A stretch of 15,036 nucleotides of DNA from Haloarculaceae archaeon (GTDB taxonomy: Archaea; Halobacteriota; Halobacteria; Halobacteriales; Haloarculaceae), in contig JAHENN010000252.1 in NCBI GenBank assembly GCA_018609665.1, positions 1 through 15,036 on the forward strand, written 5' to 3'. Within the stretch, counting starts at the first letter, position 1; each line of letters starts with the position of its first letter. This document shows, one piece after another, positions 15,026-15,036 of this stretch. Made by a program: the position numbers and the translations under genes. The notes below the pieces were generated by a model that worked only from the letters and a program-made list of their open reading frames with translations, was not told the origin of the DNA and searched no databases.

Positions 15026-15036
15026 TCAGAAAAACC

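Overview
The window is chromosomal DNA from a haloarchaeon (class Halobacteria). The reasons are the very high GC content, the acidic Asp/Glu-rich proteins, TATA-like boxes about 25-30 bases ahead of starts with little or no leader, 4- and 8-base overlaps between consecutive genes, and gene families typical of halophiles. I cannot name the genus.

Bases 1-3853 hold an export-type ABC locus on the + strand. It starts with an FtsX-like permease carrying an Ig-like extracellular region and cut by the left edge. A polytopic membrane protein of GT-C-like layout follows, then a LolD/MacB-class ATPase. Tail-to-tail with it, a two-gene - strand operon (4857 to 3825) encodes a small two-helix membrane protein and a YdjM/DUF457-type membrane hydrolase. 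At 4980-5754 lies a VapBC-like toxin-antitoxin module: an AbrB-type antitoxin with a palindromic operator, and a PIN toxin that is frameshifted and has Gly where the first metal-binding Asp is expected.

Bases 5913-13399 form a MoxR/DUF58 locus spread over both strands. On the + strand are a small membrane protein, a DUF4350 protein and a MoxR AAA+ ATPase. On the - strand are a DUF58 protein, a five-helix membrane protein and a coiled-coil membrane protein. Divergent from DUF58 is a 722-residue secreted-then-anchored protein with a DUF4129-like cytoplasmic tail. By analogy with bacterial MoxR/DUF58/DUF4129 clusters, these probably form a membrane complex in which a MoxR ATPase remodels a vWA-domain partner for envelope or secreted-protein biogenesis. 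That role is inference.

Bases about 13430-14920 are an IS200/IS605-group element of the TnpB-only (IS1341) type on the - strand. It has similar subterminal hairpins at both ends and no tnpA. Its TnpB keeps the first and third RuvC aspartates but lacks the usual RuvC-II Glu and the zinc-finger cysteines. Bases 14913-15036 are AT-rich, with two strong inverted repeats and no gene.

No tRNA, rRNA or CRISPR array was seen. The points most worth pursuing are the unusual TnpB with its possible guide RNA, the decaying toxin-antitoxin pair, the repeat-bearing DUF4129 protein, and the palindromes at the right edge.
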